A stretch of DNA of 64,000 bases from an uncultured Streptomyces sp. (GCF_947488945.1 NZ_CANLBS010000003.1:372001-436000), one strand, 5' to 3'; counted from the stretch's first letter, positions 53,628 through 63,422 are shown. Translations and numbers: made by a program. The notes: generated by a model from the sequence alone, not told the origin.

Positions 53628-54449
53628 ATGCGTCCGGGCGGAGGCGTCACCCGCAATACGCTGCGCCAGCAGATAGCCGACGCGTTGCGCGACGAGGTGC
53701 TGGCCGGACGGCTGCCCGCCGGGCGCGAGTTCACCGTGAAACAGATCGCGGAGCAGTACGGGGTGTCCGCGACTCCCGTCCGTGAGGCCCTCTTCGACCT
53801 CTCCGCGCAAGGGCTGCTCGTCTCCGACCAGCACCGCGGCTTCCAGGTGCGCGAGTTCAGCGTGGCCGACTACCGGTCGATGGTGGAGGCCCGCGCCCTC
53901 GTCGTGGAGGGCGTCTTCCGGGGCGCGGACGGGCACACCGCACCCCGGGGCGACGCGATGGCGTCCATCCGCCGGCGCGCGACCGAGGCGGTGCGCGCCG
54001 CCCAGGCAGGTGACGTGGCCGTGCTGATCGGCTACGACCTGAGGTTCTGGCGGGAGCTGGGCGCGTTCGTGCTCAACCCGTACATCAGCGCCTTCCTCAC
54101 CAAGCTGCGCGTCCAGGCCTGGGTCTTCGCCGTGCACCGGCTGCGCGGCGACAGCGACCGCGGCCTCTGGCTGTGGCTGGGGCACGAGGAACTGGCGCAG
54201 GCCATCTCCGACCGGGACCGGGAGCGGGTCCGCACCATCATGCGGGGCTACTACGAGACCGCGATGAGGTGGGCGGACGCGCTGGAGGCGGCCGAGGCCG
54301 CGGCCTCCGGCGCCGGCGCCGCCTCCGCGAGCGCCCAGCTCCCCGGCACCCCGTCCCCCGGCTCCGGGGCTCCGGAGTCCGCGGCCGACGCCCCGGAGTC
54401 CGGCGGAGCATCCGAGTCCGGAGGGGCCCCGGAGTCGCCCACCGGCTGA
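53628..54449 (+). CDS. GntR-family regulator (FadR/FCD type)
   Basis: A 273-residue regulator. The winged HTH spans about 8-75 (LRQQIADALRDEVLAGRLPAGREFTVKQIAEQYGVSATPVREALFDLSAQGLL). A helical FCD-like effector domain follows (MVEARALVVEGVF, then HEELAQAISDRDRERVRTIMRGYYE). The last 50 residues are Pro/Ser/Gly-rich, not seen in typical members. GAGGAAG precedes the ATG. May control the aminotransferase just upstream. Confidence 0.9.
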   Translation: MRPGGGVTRNTLRQQIADALRDEVLAGRLPAGREFTVKQIAEQYGVSATPVREALFDLSAQGLLVSDQHRGFQVREFSVADYRSMVEARALVVEGVFRGADGHTAPRGDAMASIRRRATEAVRAAQAGDVAVLIGYDLRFWRELGAFVLNPYISAFLTKLRVQAWVFAVHRLRGDSDRGLWLWLGHEELAQAISDRDRERVRTIMRGYYETAMRWADALEAAEAAASGAGAASASAQLPGTPSPGSGAPESAADAPESGGASESGGAPESPTG

Positions 54450-54635
54450 TCCTCCCGCCGCGGGCAGTCGCGGCCGGCGCCCCGCACCACCGCTCCCGGC
54501 CACCTCTCGCGTACGGGCGTCCGTACCGGCGTCCGTCCGGCGTCCCACACTGGCGTCCGACAAGCCCTGTGCGCGGGCTTGCGGCCGCATTACGCTGTTC
54601 CGACGATCGCCAAACCCGTGGGAGAGCGAGACTTC

Positions 54636-55286
54636 GTGGCCTGTGACCTGTGGCTGGTCCCCCTCGTCGATGTGCTGTGCCACAGCCCCGACAACCCGTT
54701 CGCCGAAGAGATCGCCCTCTACGACAAGGTGCTGGGCGAGGCGGGGCTGCCGCCCGTACCCGTCTACGCCTACATGCCCGGCCTCACCGGGGATGTCGCC
54801 CCGGTCGCCGGGTTCGACTACGACGCCCTGCACTTCCTGCGCCGGGCCTACCTCCTGCAGCTCAGCGGGCTGGAGGTGACACCCGTGGGGGAACTGGGCG
54901 GCGACTACGAGCAGCTCCTGGAGATGTTCGAGCCGAGCGCCCAGCAGTCGCACCTGGTCTGGCACTACGACCACGCCGGCGCCTACGTGCCGGTCGACTT
55001 CGCGGCGCCCCTCGCCGACGACGACCTGCTGGAGGGCGGCGGCCCGCTGGGCTCCTCGCACGGGCTGCTGCGCGAGCTGGAGTTCGTCGCCCCGTCGATC
55101 GGGATCGACCCCGCCAACCCCCCGGCCACCCCCGTCCCGCCCACCCGGCCGACCGAGCTGGAGGAGCCCGCGGAAGCGGCCGCGTACGAGGACGGGCCGT
55201 TCGCCCGCGAACGCCACGTCTGGCTCGGCCTCCACGCGGCGGCCACCCGGAGCCTGGCCCAGGGATCGATGATCGTCTTCAGCTAG
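54636..55286 (+). CDS. Unknown cytosolic protein
   Basis: A 216-residue protein not recognised. It begins CDLWLVPLVDVLCHSPDNPFAEEI, contains GLPPVPVYAYMPGLTGDVAPV, HFLRRAYLLQLSGLE, SHLVWHYDHAGAYVPVDFAAPL, and ends ARERHVWLGLHAAATRSLAQGSMIVFS. Strongly acidic, no membrane helix. GTG at 54636 behind GGAGAGCGAG is preferred to an upstream ATG at 54579. A TACGCT -10-like box is at 54590-54595. Confidence 0.75.
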   Translation: MACDLWLVPLVDVLCHSPDNPFAEEIALYDKVLGEAGLPPVPVYAYMPGLTGDVAPVAGFDYDALHFLRRAYLLQLSGLEVTPVGELGGDYEQLLEMFEPSAQQSHLVWHYDHAGAYVPVDFAAPLADDDLLEGGGPLGSSHGLLRELEFVAPSIGIDPANPPATPVPPTRPTELEEPAEAAAYEDGPFARERHVWLGLHAAATRSLAQGSMIVFS

Positions 55287-55331
55287 GCGCGCCCGGCGGA
55301 CCGCCGCCGCGTCCGGGAGGCGCGGCGGCGG

Positions 55332-55919
55332 TCAGCCCCGCCGGCGGAGGTCCAGCGCGCAGAGCACCTTGTCGTAGCGGTCCTCGCCGACGGCCACGTA
55401 GTCGGGGAGCCGGCCGTACTCGGTGAACCCCAGCGACCGGTAGAGGCGCAGGGCGCCCTCGTTGTCGCCCCGGGCGTCCAGAGTGAGGACCTCGATCCCC
55501 GCCGTCCGGGCGTCCTCGATCAGCGCGAGGGTCAGCGCGCGGCCGGTGCCGCGGCCGTGGGCGGAGAGGGCCACGGCGAGCTTCTCCAGGTCGGCGTGGG
55601 GGCGGTGGGTCGGCCGGGTGTGGCGGAGCCAGTAACCGAGACCGACGAGCCGGGGGCCGAGGTACGCGGCGCGCAGCGCCCCGTCACCGGCCCGCGCGGC
55701 GGACAGGACGTGGTCCAGCAGGGCGGCCACCTCGTCGCGCGAGGGCGGCGAGACCCAGCCCAGGGCGGCCCCGCCGGCGACGAGTTCCGCCAGGATGGCG
55801 TGGGCGCACTCCGCGAACCCGTCCCGCAGCGCCGGATCGGATGCGAGCTCCCAGGAGCCCAGGACGACGGGGGACCGGTCGGCCCCGTCACCACGCGCGC
55901 AGATCCCGCCGGACGTCAT
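55332..55919 (-). CDS. GNAT-family N-acetyltransferase
   Basis: A 195-residue GNAT enzyme. The acetyl-CoA region is LEKLAVALSAHGRGTGRALTLALIEDAR (Q/R-x-x-G-x-G/A as HGRGTG), followed by VLTLDARGDNEGALRLYRSLGFTEYGRLPDYVAVG. The substrate is unknown. The ATG at 55919 has TACGCT seven bases upstream, suggesting a leaderless message; an upstream start would add eighteen residues. Confidence 0.88.
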   Translation of the reverse strand: MTSGGICARGDGADRSPVVLGSWELASDPALRDGFAECAHAILAELVAGGAALGWVSPPSRDEVAALLDHVLSAARAGDGALRAAYLGPRLVGLGYWLRHTRPTHRPHADLEKLAVALSAHGRGTGRALTLALIEDARTAGIEVLTLDARGDNEGALRLYRSLGFTEYGRLPDYVAVGEDRYDKVLCALDLRRRG

Positions 55920-56061
55920 GACCGGCAGCGTAGAGGGTGCGTCCGCACGCCCCGTCGTGGCCCGGCGGTGCACCCCGGTATCGCGGGGGCGGCGGCCCGG
56001 TCCCGCGGCCGTCGGCCCGCCGCTTCCGGTCCCACCGTGCGGGTCCCGGCCCCACCCGCCT

Positions 56062-56865
56062 CTACCGCGGCGCCTCCGGCGGACGCTGGCGCGGCATGTT
56101 CGGCCGGGTCACCGAGGGGATGGCGAGCCGCCCCGGTGGGGTCCCGCCCTCGCCGCGGCCCCCGTTGCTGCCGGTGATCAGGGACTGGGTGCCCATCGGT
56201 GCGGGTCCGGCGCGGAACTCCACCATCCAGTCCGCGGTTTCGGAGCGCACCAGCTCCGTGATGTCCTCCGAGAACCGGCGCAGCACCCCGAGGCACCGAT
56301 CGGCGGCCTCGCTGGCCGTGCCCTCGGTGGGGCCCAGCACCTCGCGCACGCACTCCGACGCCCAGTCGAACTGGAGGACCTGGAGCCGCCGCTGCACCGC
56401 CTGAGCGGTGGCCAGATCCCTTATCCAGCCGGAGGTGAGGCCGAAGTAGCGGTCCGCGGCCATGCAGGCGCCGCCGAGCAGCAGCGAGAGATAGCCCCAG
56501 CCCGCCGAGCCGTGCAGTGCCCCGGTGAGGTCGAGCAGCGGGAGCGCGGCGCCCGCGACGCCCCCGAAAGCGGTGCCGAGGCGCAGCCCGCGGGCGCCCC
56601 GGCGCTTGGTCTCACGGTCCTTGAGGTACCAGGCAGCCGTCTCCAGGGCGCTCGCCTCCACCCAGCGGTAGAGCTCGTCCAGCCGCTCGGCGGGGTCGCC
56701 CCAGTCACCGTGCGGGAAGGCCTTGACGGTGAGGTCGCGGTTACCGGGCCCGGTGGCCGCTTCGGGGGCCGGAGCGGAGCGGGTGGCTCCGGATCTGCCC
56801 CCGGACGTTCCCGCACCGGACTCCTCGCGGGGCGGCCCCTCGGGCTGCATCTCCGGCTGACTCAC
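56062..56865 (-). CDS. SLATT-like two-TM protein (DUF4231 type)
   Basis: A 267-residue protein. The first 55 residues are disordered. The core about 60-200 is EDL-like RLDELYRWVEASALETAAWYLKDRETKRRGARGLRLGT, then two membrane helices (LGTAFGGVAGAALPLLDLTG; GYLSLLLGGACMAADRYFG) and long amphipathic helices (TAQAVQRRLQVLQFDWASECV). This fits the SLATT fold, whose relatives are putative pore-forming effectors in nucleotide-signalled defence systems. No cyclase or SLOG gene is adjacent. GTG 56865 with GGAG upstream is chosen. Confidence 0.65.
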   Translation of the reverse strand: MSQPEMQPEGPPREESGAGTSGGRSGATRSAPAPEAATGPGNRDLTVKAFPHGDWGDPAERLDELYRWVEASALETAAWYLKDRETKRRGARGLRLGTAFGGVAGAALPLLDLTGALHGSAGWGYLSLLLGGACMAADRYFGLTSGWIRDLATAQAVQRRLQVLQFDWASECVREVLGPTEGTASEAADRCLGVLRRFSEDITELVRSETADWMVEFRAGPAPMGTQSLITGSNGGRGEGGTPPGRLAIPSVTRPNMPRQRPPEAPR

Positions 56866-57211
56866 CGGGGCACTCCTCTGCACTCTGAGTGGAACGACGG
56901 CTGGAACGACGGGGGGTTCTTCGGGCGACTCCGCGGGCTCCGCCGATCGGATGGGTGCCTACTGTGCGTCACCGGCCGTGTGCGCTCGCGAGTCGCCGCG
57001 CATGCCCCTTCCTACCGCCGAATGGTGGGCCGCGGGAGCGAAATGGCGGGATTCCAGGGTGCTCCCGGCCTGTGGTCAGGTATAGGAGCGTTCTCCCGCC
57101 GTTCTTCATCTCACCCGAAAGAGTTGTTTGCGGGCGGGTGGGGCGGGGTCACCGGGGAACACGTAGGCTCGGTTTACCGAAACATTCGCCTTCTCGATGC
57201 CAGGAGTGACC
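56866..57211 (+). other. 346-bp divergent spacer before ybaB
   Basis: No gene seen. TAGGCT at 57164-57169 is a probable -10 box for ybaB-recR; its -35 is unclear. A short GAACGACG direct repeat lies near 56890-56910. Confidence 0.5.
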
Positions 57212-57553
57212 GTGATTCCCGGTGGTGGTCAGCCCAATATGCAGCAGCTGCTCCAGCAGGCCCAGAAAATGCAGCAGGACCTCGCCACGGCCCAGGAGGA
57301 ACTGGCCAGGACCGAGGTCGAGGGCCAGGCCGGAGGCGGTCTCGTGAAGGCGACGGTGACCGGTTCCGGTGATCTGCGCGCCCTCGTGATCGACCCCAAG
57401 GCCGTGGACCCGGAGGACACCGAGACCCTGGCGGACCTGGTCGTCGCCGCGGTCCAGGCGGCCAACGAGAACGCGCAGACGCTCCAGCAGGAGAAGCTGG
57501 GGCCGCTCGCGCAGGGGCTGGGTGGCGGCGGGATTCCCGGCCTGCCGTTCTGA
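57212..57553 (+). CDS. YbaB/EbfC nucleoid-associated protein
   Basis: Small DNA-binding protein of 113 residues. [50 protein letters not shown] and [27 protein letters not shown] match the family throughout. GTG at 57212 with CAGGAG six bases upstream is the proper start; an ATG five codons upstream is unlikely. The classical ybaB-recR pairing is conserved, with recR 158 bases downstream. Confidence 0.95.
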   Translation: MIPGGGQPNMQQLLQQAQKMQQDLATAQEELARTEVEGQAGGGLVKATVTGSGDLRALVIDPKAVDPEDTETLADLVVAAVQAANENAQTLQQEKLGPLAQGLGGGGIPGLPF

Positions 57554-57711
57554 CCCCTGTCCGGGGCCCCGCCGGGGCTCCGGACGCGTCCGGGCCGGTG
57601 CGGCCGGACGCACCGCGGTACCGGCGCCGCCTCTCCCGAGGGGGCCGGGGCCTACTGGTACCGGCGCGTACCCACTACGGTACGAGCAGGCGTTGAAGGA
57701 AAGGCGTTCCG

Positions 57712-58311
57712 TTGTACGAAGGCGTGGTTCAGGACCTCATCGACGAACTCGGCAGGCTGCCGGGCGTCGGTCCCAAGAGCGCGCAGCGGATCGCCTTCCA
57801 CATCCTCCAGGCGGAGCCGACCGACGTGCGCCGCCTCGCGCACGCCCTGCTCGAAGTCAAGGACAAGGTCCGCTTCTGCTCGGTCTGCGGCAACGTCGCG
57901 CAGCAGGAGCTGTGCGGGATCTGCCGGGACGCCCGCCGTGACCTGTCGGTCATCTGCGTGGTCGAGGAGCCGAAAGACGTGGTCGCGATCGAGCGGACCC
58001 GCGAATTCCGGGGCCGCTACCACGTGCTCGGCGGCGCGATCAGCCCGATCGAGGGCGTCGGCCCGGACGATCTGCGCATCCGTGAACTGCTCGCCCGCCT
58101 CGCGGACGGCGCCGTCACGGAGCTGATCATCGCGACCGATCCCAACCTGGAGGGCGAGGCCACCGCGACGTACCTGGCGCGGATGATCAAGCCCATGGGG
58201 CTCCGGGTGACCCGTCTCGCCAGTGGCCTGCCCGTGGGCGGCGACCTGGAGTACGCGGACGAGGTCACCCTGGGCCGCGCCTTCGAGGGAAGGCGTCTGC
58301 TCGATGTCTGA
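57712..58311 (+). CDS. recR: Recombination protein RecR
   Basis: Recombinational repair factor acting with RecO/RecF. The 199-residue protein has the helix-hairpin-helix [20 protein letters not shown], the zinc finger CSVCGN...CGICRD (about 57-72), the Toprim [32 protein letters not shown] and the Walker-B-like [19 protein letters not shown] start at 57712 behind GAAGGAAAGG. Full length. Confidence 0.97.
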   Translation: MYEGVVQDLIDELGRLPGVGPKSAQRIAFHILQAEPTDVRRLAHALLEVKDKVRFCSVCGNVAQQELCGICRDARRDLSVICVVEEPKDVVAIERTREFRGRYHVLGGAISPIEGVGPDDLRIRELLARLADGAVTELIIATDPNLEGEATATYLARMIKPMGLRVTRLASGLPVGGDLEYADEVTLGRAFEGRRLLDV

Positions 58312-58454
58312 CACCGCGTGCACGGGATCCCCGCGACCGGCCGGTCACCCGGACGGGAACGGACGCCCCGCGCGGTGCGGGCCTCCGACGCCGTCCGGCG
58401 CACCTTCGACGTCCCACCCACCGTTCGAGACCGTGCCCACGGGAGGTCCCTCCG

Positions 58455-59114
58455 ATGTCTGACGCCACGCTGAACTCCGTCACGCAGGATCCGGACGATT
58501 TCGCCGTTCAGATCGCGGACCAGATCAAGACCTTCATCGTCGCGGTCACCGAGGTGTCCAAGGTCGAGGAGCCGGAGGAAGCCGTTCCGGTCCTGCTCCT
58601 CCAGGTGTCGCAGTTGCTGCTGGCGGGCGGCCGGCTGGGCGCGCACGAGGACGTGCTCCCCGACGAGCGGTACGAGCCCGATCTCGGCGCCGAGCCCGAC
58701 GCCGACGGCCTGCGCGAGCGCTTCGCGGCCCTGCTCGAACCGATCGACGTGTACTCCGAGGTCTTCGACCCGTACGAGCCCCGCAAGGCGCCCGTCCCGC
58801 ACCGCATCTCCGACGACCTCGCCGACCTCGTCACCGACCTCGGCCACGGACTCGCCCACTACGAGGCCGGGCGCACCGCCGAGGCCCTGTGGTGGTGGCA
58901 GTTCTCCTACTTCTCCAACTGGGGCGGCACCGCCTCCGCCGCGCTGCGCGCCATCCAGTCGCTGATCGCCCACATCCGGCTGAACCAGCCGCTGGAGGAG
59001 CTCGACGGCCTCGACATCGACCAGGACCCCGGCGAGGACGACCTCGCGGAGGCCGCCGGCCGCGTCATGCTCCAGGAGATCGCGGCCCCGCTGGGGCTGC
59101 GGCCGGTGCGCTGA
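58455..59114 (+). CDS. DUF5063 family protein
   Basis: A 219-residue cytosolic protein of unknown function found next to recR in Streptomyces. Conserved parts: DDFAVQIADQIKTFIVAVTEV, LLLQVSQLLLAGGRLGAHEDV, WWWQFSYFSNWGGTASAALRAIQSLIAH, then an acidic C-terminal stretch. GGGAGG eight bases before the ATG. Confidence 0.85.
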   Translation: MSDATLNSVTQDPDDFAVQIADQIKTFIVAVTEVSKVEEPEEAVPVLLLQVSQLLLAGGRLGAHEDVLPDERYEPDLGAEPDADGLRERFAALLEPIDVYSEVFDPYEPRKAPVPHRISDDLADLVTDLGHGLAHYEAGRTAEALWWWQFSYFSNWGGTASAALRAIQSLIAHIRLNQPLEELDGLDIDQDPGEDDLAEAAGRVMLQEIAAPLGLRPVR

Positions 59115-59213
59115 CGGCCCGGCCGGCGGGCCGTTCGACGTCCTCCCGCCCCAGGACGGGGCGGTGGCTCACCCGGTGTGGCTCCCGCATCCCGCTCCCG
59201 GCCGCCGCACGTC

Positions 59214-59915
59214 TCAGCGGCGGTGCCCGAGCGCGGCCGAGACGCGGGCCAGCTCCGGTGCCGGCAGGGCGAAGGCGTTCGACGGATCGCGGTGGCTGTA
59301 CGCCCCCTCGGCGACCAGGACGCCGTCGCGTTCGTGCCACCGGGCCGGTCCGGCCGGCCCCTGGTCCTCGGCGAACGCGACCGCGACGCCGTGCGGGCCC
59401 TCGACCGTGGTGAGCGCGCCCAGCGCGGCGGCCAGGCGCTCCACCGCGCTGGCGGGGAGATCGACGTCGCCCATGGCGGGCAGCAGGAGCAGCAGCCGTG
59501 CGTGCGGGTCGGCGGTACTGCCGCCGGGGAGGCCGCTGTCGGCGGCGGCGACCAGTTCCGGCCAGGAGAGGCCCGGCCCCGTGAAGTGCCCGTCGTCTGC
59601 GGCGATGAGCAGGGCCCGGTTCCAGGCAGGGTGGTGCAACAGGTAGTCGGTGCCGTAGTCGTCGGGGTTCGTCCGTCGGACCACGTGCAGCCGGTGGCCC
59701 CCCGCCAGCGGCACCGTGAAGAACGGCAGGTCCGCCCGCTCGGCCATCTGTTGCTCGAACTCTGCCGCCGCCTCGAAGTCCGCGCCGAAAAGCAGCTCGG
59801 CCGTCGTCTCCCGCTGCCCGAGGGACGCGAGGTGGCCGAGCCAGAACATCGGCGAGCCGAGCAGCGCCGGGTCATGGGTCAGCGGGCCGTAGGCGTCGTA
59901 GCCGGGTATCTCCAT
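59214..59915 (-). CDS. Unknown protein
   Basis: A 233-residue protein not recognised. It starts MEIPGYDAYGPLTHDPALLGSPMFWLGHLASLGQRETTAEL. It contains FFTVPLAGGHRLHVVRRTNPDDYGTDYLLHHPAWNRALLIAADDGHF and ends HERDGVLVAEGAYSHRDPSNAFALPAPELARVSAALG. No membrane segment and no catalytic signature seen. The ATG at 59927 is an alternative four codons upstream; an AGGAT lies at a better distance for 59915. Confidence 0.75.
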   Translation of the reverse strand: MEIPGYDAYGPLTHDPALLGSPMFWLGHLASLGQRETTAELLFGADFEAAAEFEQQMAERADLPFFTVPLAGGHRLHVVRRTNPDDYGTDYLLHHPAWNRALLIAADDGHFTGPGLSWPELVAAADSGLPGGSTADPHARLLLLLPAMGDVDLPASAVERLAAALGALTTVEGPHGVAVAFAEDQGPAGPARWHERDGVLVAEGAYSHRDPSNAFALPAPELARVSAALGHRR

Positions 59916-60145
59916 GGGATCGATCATCCTGGATGCGCTGGACGCGGGAGCGGCAGGCACGGCGCCCCCGGCGTCCCGCGGCTCCCGCCCGGCCCGGCAC
60001 GTGACCGCCGCACGGGCCATGTGGCGGTCGGCCGCCGGGCGTACGACGCCGGGCGGCGTACGCCGGGCCCCTGAGAGACGCTCCCCGTACGGGGGCTGAC
60101 ACGTGCGTCCGTACGGGGCCTTACGGGGGCCGGGTCCGGCACCGG

Positions 60146-60910
60146 TCAGACGGCCGCCCAGCCGTTGTCGACCGGGAGGATCACGCCGTTGATGTTGCTG
60201 GCCGCGTCCGAGGCGAGGAAGACGATGGCGGACGCCTGCTCATCGGCGTCGGCGGCACGGCCGATGTTGCCCATGTAGGCGCCGATGACGCCGGGGCCCA
60301 GCGCGGTGCCGTCCGCCTCGACGCGGATGCCGGTGACGGTGCCGCCGGGGGCGATGGCGTTGGTGCGGACGCCCTTGTCGCGGTATATCACGGCCAGCGA
60401 CTTGGTGAGCCCGACGATGCCGTGCTTGGACGCGGTGTACGCGGCGCCGGCGGCGCTGCCGCGCAGACCGGCCTCGGAGGCGGTGTTGACGATCGCGCCC
60501 TTCCCCGCTTCGAGCAGGTGCGGCAGCGCGGCCCGGGTCAGCAGGAACGGAGCGGTGAGGTTGATGCGGAGGACGCGCTCCCACTCGGCGTCGCTGACAT
60601 CGCCGGCCGCCGACATGGTGTCCATGATCCCTGCATTGTTGACCAGGACGTCTATGCCGCCGAAGGTCTCCACGGTCGTCGCCACGACCTCGTCGACGAC
60701 GCTCTGCTCGCTGAGGTCGCCCACCACGGCCACGGCGGTGCCACCCGCAGCCTCGATGGCGGCCACGGTGGCCGCGGCGCCGTCCGCGTTGAGGTCGGCG
60801 ACGAGCACCTTGTCCCCCTGGGCGGCGAAGCGGAGCGCCGCGGCCCGGCCGATGCCGGATCCCGCGCCGGTGACGACGACCGCGCGGTCCCCGAAGGTGT
60901 TGACGCTCAT
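60146..60910 (-). CDS. SDR-family oxidoreductase
   Basis: Classical short-chain dehydrogenase of 254 residues. Cofactor loop TGAGSGIG (14-21), DL at VGDLSEQ, NNAG (91-94 region), catalytic Ser in VNTASEAGLRGS and YxxxK in AAYTASKHG, then the PG motif NAIAPGGTVTGI. The substrate is unknown. AAGGAG precedes the ATG at eight bases. Divergent from a TetR gene across a 171-bp AT-richer promoter region, so likely regulated by it. Confidence 0.93.
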   Translation of the reverse strand: MSVNTFGDRAVVVTGAGSGIGRAAALRFAAQGDKVLVADLNADGAAATVAAIEAAGGTAVAVVGDLSEQSVVDEVVATTVETFGGIDVLVNNAGIMDTMSAAGDVSDAEWERVLRINLTAPFLLTRAALPHLLEAGKGAIVNTASEAGLRGSAAGAAYTASKHGIVGLTKSLAVIYRDKGVRTNAIAPGGTVTGIRVEADGTALGPGVIGAYMGNIGRAADADEQASAIVFLASDAASNINGVILPVDNGWAAV

Positions 60911-61081
60911 GGGTGTGCTCCTTGCTCCCTGCTGTTCCGGGCGTGCAACCGTTCGGCCGTCCGGGGGCGCGGCACCCGCATGGGCCGCGCTCGGCTCCGA
61001 CTGTACGATTTAATGTCCCGAAGTGCCAGCAAGTCGTTCAGCGCCAAAAAATGTGCCCACCGGCGCGGATAGGCTGAGCCC

Positions 61082-61909
61082 ATGGCTGACGACGGGGCTG
61101 GTTGCGGGGATGACGGGGTGGTGGGGGGCACGGCGGGACGCGCTGCGGGGGGCGCGGCCGGGGGTGCCGCGCGGGCGGCCTCGGGAGGTACTGAGCCGGG
61201 GCCGGTGAAGCGCTCGGCGGGGAGCGGCACCGGAGCGCGTGGCGCGGAGCGGGGGACGCGCGGTGCGGAACGCGGGACGCCCGTCGGCGGTGCGGCGGAG
61301 GAGTCGCGCCCGCGCATGGGCCGGCCGCCGCTCACCGAGCGCCGCAAGGCCGCGACCCGGCTGGAGATCGCCGAGACCGCCGTCCGCCTCTTCGCCGAAC
61401 AGGGCGTCGCGGCGACCTCCGCCGACGAGATCGCCGCCGCCTCGGGCGTCTCGACCCGCACGCTCTGGCGTTACTTCGCCACCAAGGAGTCATGCGTGCG
61501 GCCCCTGCTCTCCGTCGGCGTCGACTCCCTCGCCGCCGCCTTCCGCGACGCTCCGCCGGACCGGCCGCTGGCCGAGGTGTTCGCCGCCGTGCAGATGGGT
61601 GAGATGGAGGCCTACCGGGAGCGCGACGGGGAGCCCGTCCTCACGCTGGTCCGGCTGACCCGCACGGAGCCCGGCTTGCGGGCCGTCTGGCTGCAGACGC
61701 ATCTGGAGGCCGAGCCGGTGCTCGCCGCCGCCCTCGCGCACCGTGCCGGTGAGGATCCGGAGGCCCTCCGGCCGAGAGTGGCCGCCGCCGTGATCAACGT
61801 GGCGCTGCGGGTCGCCGTCGAGGACTTCGCCTGGAAGCCGGCCACCCCCGGCCGCACCATGGAGGCCGTGACCCGCGAGGCGGTGCGCATCGCCGCGGAA
61901 GGGCTGTGA
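61082..61909 (+). CDS. TetR-family regulator with a low-complexity N-terminal extension
   Basis: A 275-residue protein if it starts at the ATG at 61082. Residues 1-78 are low-complexity Gly/Ala/Arg/Glu with a repeated RGAERGT. The HTH follows (RLEIAETAVRLFAEQGVAATSADEIAAASGVSTRTLWRYFATKESCVRPLL), then a helical domain. TAGGCT six bases before the 61082 ATG supports a leaderless start there; an internal ATG at 61316 would give a standard TetR length. Probable repressor of the divergent SDR gene. Confidence 0.85.
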   Translation: MADDGAGCGDDGVVGGTAGRAAGGAAGGAARAASGGTEPGPVKRSAGSGTGARGAERGTRGAERGTPVGGAAEESRPRMGRPPLTERRKAATRLEIAETAVRLFAEQGVAATSADEIAAASGVSTRTLWRYFATKESCVRPLLSVGVDSLAAAFRDAPPDRPLAEVFAAVQMGEMEAYRERDGEPVLTLVRLTRTEPGLRAVWLQTHLEAEPVLAAALAHRAGEDPEALRPRVAAAVINVALRVAVEDFAWKPATPGRTMEAVTREAVRIAAEGL

Positions 61910-62150
61910 AGGGCGGTACGCGGCGTACGGGCGAGGGCCGGGACCGTTGGGCGCCGCGCGTCCGTGTGGGCTGGGCCACAAAAGAGAGTGGCGCGGGGAG
62001 CGATGGGCAGCAGCCCCGTACGAGCGGTCCGGGACGACACGCCGGGCCGGATGGTGAGCGGGACATCTCACCATCTGGTATGAGCGGGGAGATTCCGGGC
62101 TGCTCGTTAGACTGAGCCGACCGCAGTACTGGATTGAGCGAGGAGCGCAC

Positions 62151-63422
62151 GTGGGCCTTGTCGTGCAGAAGTACGGAGGCTCCTCCGTAGCCGATGCCGA
62201 GGGCATCAAGCGGGTTGCCAAGCGAGTCGTCGATGCCAAGAAGAACGGCAACCAGGTGGTTGTCGTGGTGTCCGCGATGGGTGACACGACGGACGAGTTG
62301 ATCGATCTCGCCGAGCAGGTATCCCCGATGCCTGCCGGGCGTGAGTTCGACATGCTGCTGACCGCCGGAGAGCGGATCTCCATGGCGCTGCTGGCGATGG
62401 CGATCAAAAACCTGGGTCACGAGGCCCAGTCGTTCACGGGGAGCCAGGCCGGCGTCATCACCGACTCGGTCCACAACAAAGCGCGGATCATCGATGTGAC
62501 CCCGGGCCGCATCCGGACCTCCATCGACGAGGGCAACATCGCCATCGTCGCCGGGTTCCAGGGTGTCAGCCAGGAGGGCAAGAACATCACGACCCTCGGA
62601 CGCGGTGGCTCCGACACCACGGCCGTCGCGCTGGCGGCCGCGCTGGAGGCCGAGGTCTGCGAGATCTACACCGACGTCGACGGCGTCTTCACCGCGGACC
62701 CCCGCGTCGTGAAGAAGGCCCGGAAGATCGACTGGATCTCCTTCGAGGACATGCTGGAACTGGCGGCGTCCGGTTCCAAGGTGCTGCTGCACCGCTGCGT
62801 CGAGTACGCACGCCGATACAACATCCCGATCCACGTCCGCTCGTCCTTCTCCGGACTGCGCGGCACCTGGGTCAGCAACGAGCCGCAAGGGGACCAGCAG
62901 GTGGAGCACGCGATCATCTCCGGAGTCGCCCATGACGTCTCCGAGGCCAAGATCACCGTCGTCGGGGTTCCCGACAAGCCGGGCGAGGCCGCGGCGATCT
63001 TCCGCACCATCGCGGACGCCGAGGTCAACATCGACATGGTGGTGCAGAACGTCTCCGCCGCGTCGACCGGCCTGACGGACATCTCCTTCACCCTCCCCAA
63101 GGCCGAGGGCCGCAAGGCCATCGACGCCCTGGAGCGGGCCAAGGGCACCATCGGCTTCGACTCGCTGCGTTACGACGACCAGATCGCCAAGATCTCGCTC
63201 GTCGGCGCCGGCATGAAGACCAACCCGGGCGTCACCGCGGGCTTCTTCGAGGCGCTCTCCGACGCGGGGGTGAACATCGAGCTGATCTCGACCTCCGAGA
63301 TCCGCATCTCGGTCGTCACCCGCGCCGACGACGTCAACGAAGCGGTGCGTGCCGTGCACACCGCCTTCGGTCTCGACAGTGACTCGGACGAGGCCGTCGT
63401 CTACGGGGGCACCGGCCGATGA
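62151..63422 (+). CDS. ask: Aspartokinase (alpha subunit)
   Basis: Phosphorylates Asp in the pathway to lysine, threonine, methionine and diaminopimelate. The 423-residue protein has the KYGGSSVAD substrate loop near 7, the [16 protein letters not shown] nucleotide region, and two ACT-type regulatory regions (about 265-330 and 345-410, with [20 protein letters not shown] and [10 protein letters not shown]). GTG start. It likely also encodes a separate beta subunit from an internal start (see 62901). The stop overlaps the asd start (ATGA). Confidence 0.97.
   Translation: MGLVVQKYGGSSVADAEGIKRVAKRVVDAKKNGNQVVVVVSAMGDTTDELIDLAEQVSPMPAGREFDMLLTAGERISMALLAMAIKNLGHEAQSFTGSQAGVITDSVHNKARIIDVTPGRIRTSIDEGNIAIVAGFQGVSQEGKNITTLGRGGSDTTAVALAAALEAEVCEIYTDVDGVFTADPRVVKKARKIDWISFEDMLELAASGSKVLLHRCVEYARRYNIPIHVRSSFSGLRGTWVSNEPQGDQQVEHAIISGVAHDVSEAKITVVGVPDKPGEAAAIFRTIADAEVNIDMVVQNVSAASTGLTDISFTLPKAEGRKAIDALERAKGTIGFDSLRYDDQIAKISLVGAGMKTNPGVTAGFFEALSDAGVNIELISTSEIRISVVTRADDVNEAVRAVHTAFGLDSDSDEAVVYGGTGR
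62901..63422 (+). other. Probable in-frame internal start: aspartokinase beta subunit
   Basis: GTG at 62901 (Val251 of the alpha chain) begins [17 protein letters not shown] and is preceded by AAGGGG at a suitable distance. It aligns exactly with the known beta-subunit start of Corynebacterium glutamicum aspartokinase (Met250, 172 residues). Here the product would be 173 residues and contain only the ACT regulatory domains. Confidence 0.7.
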
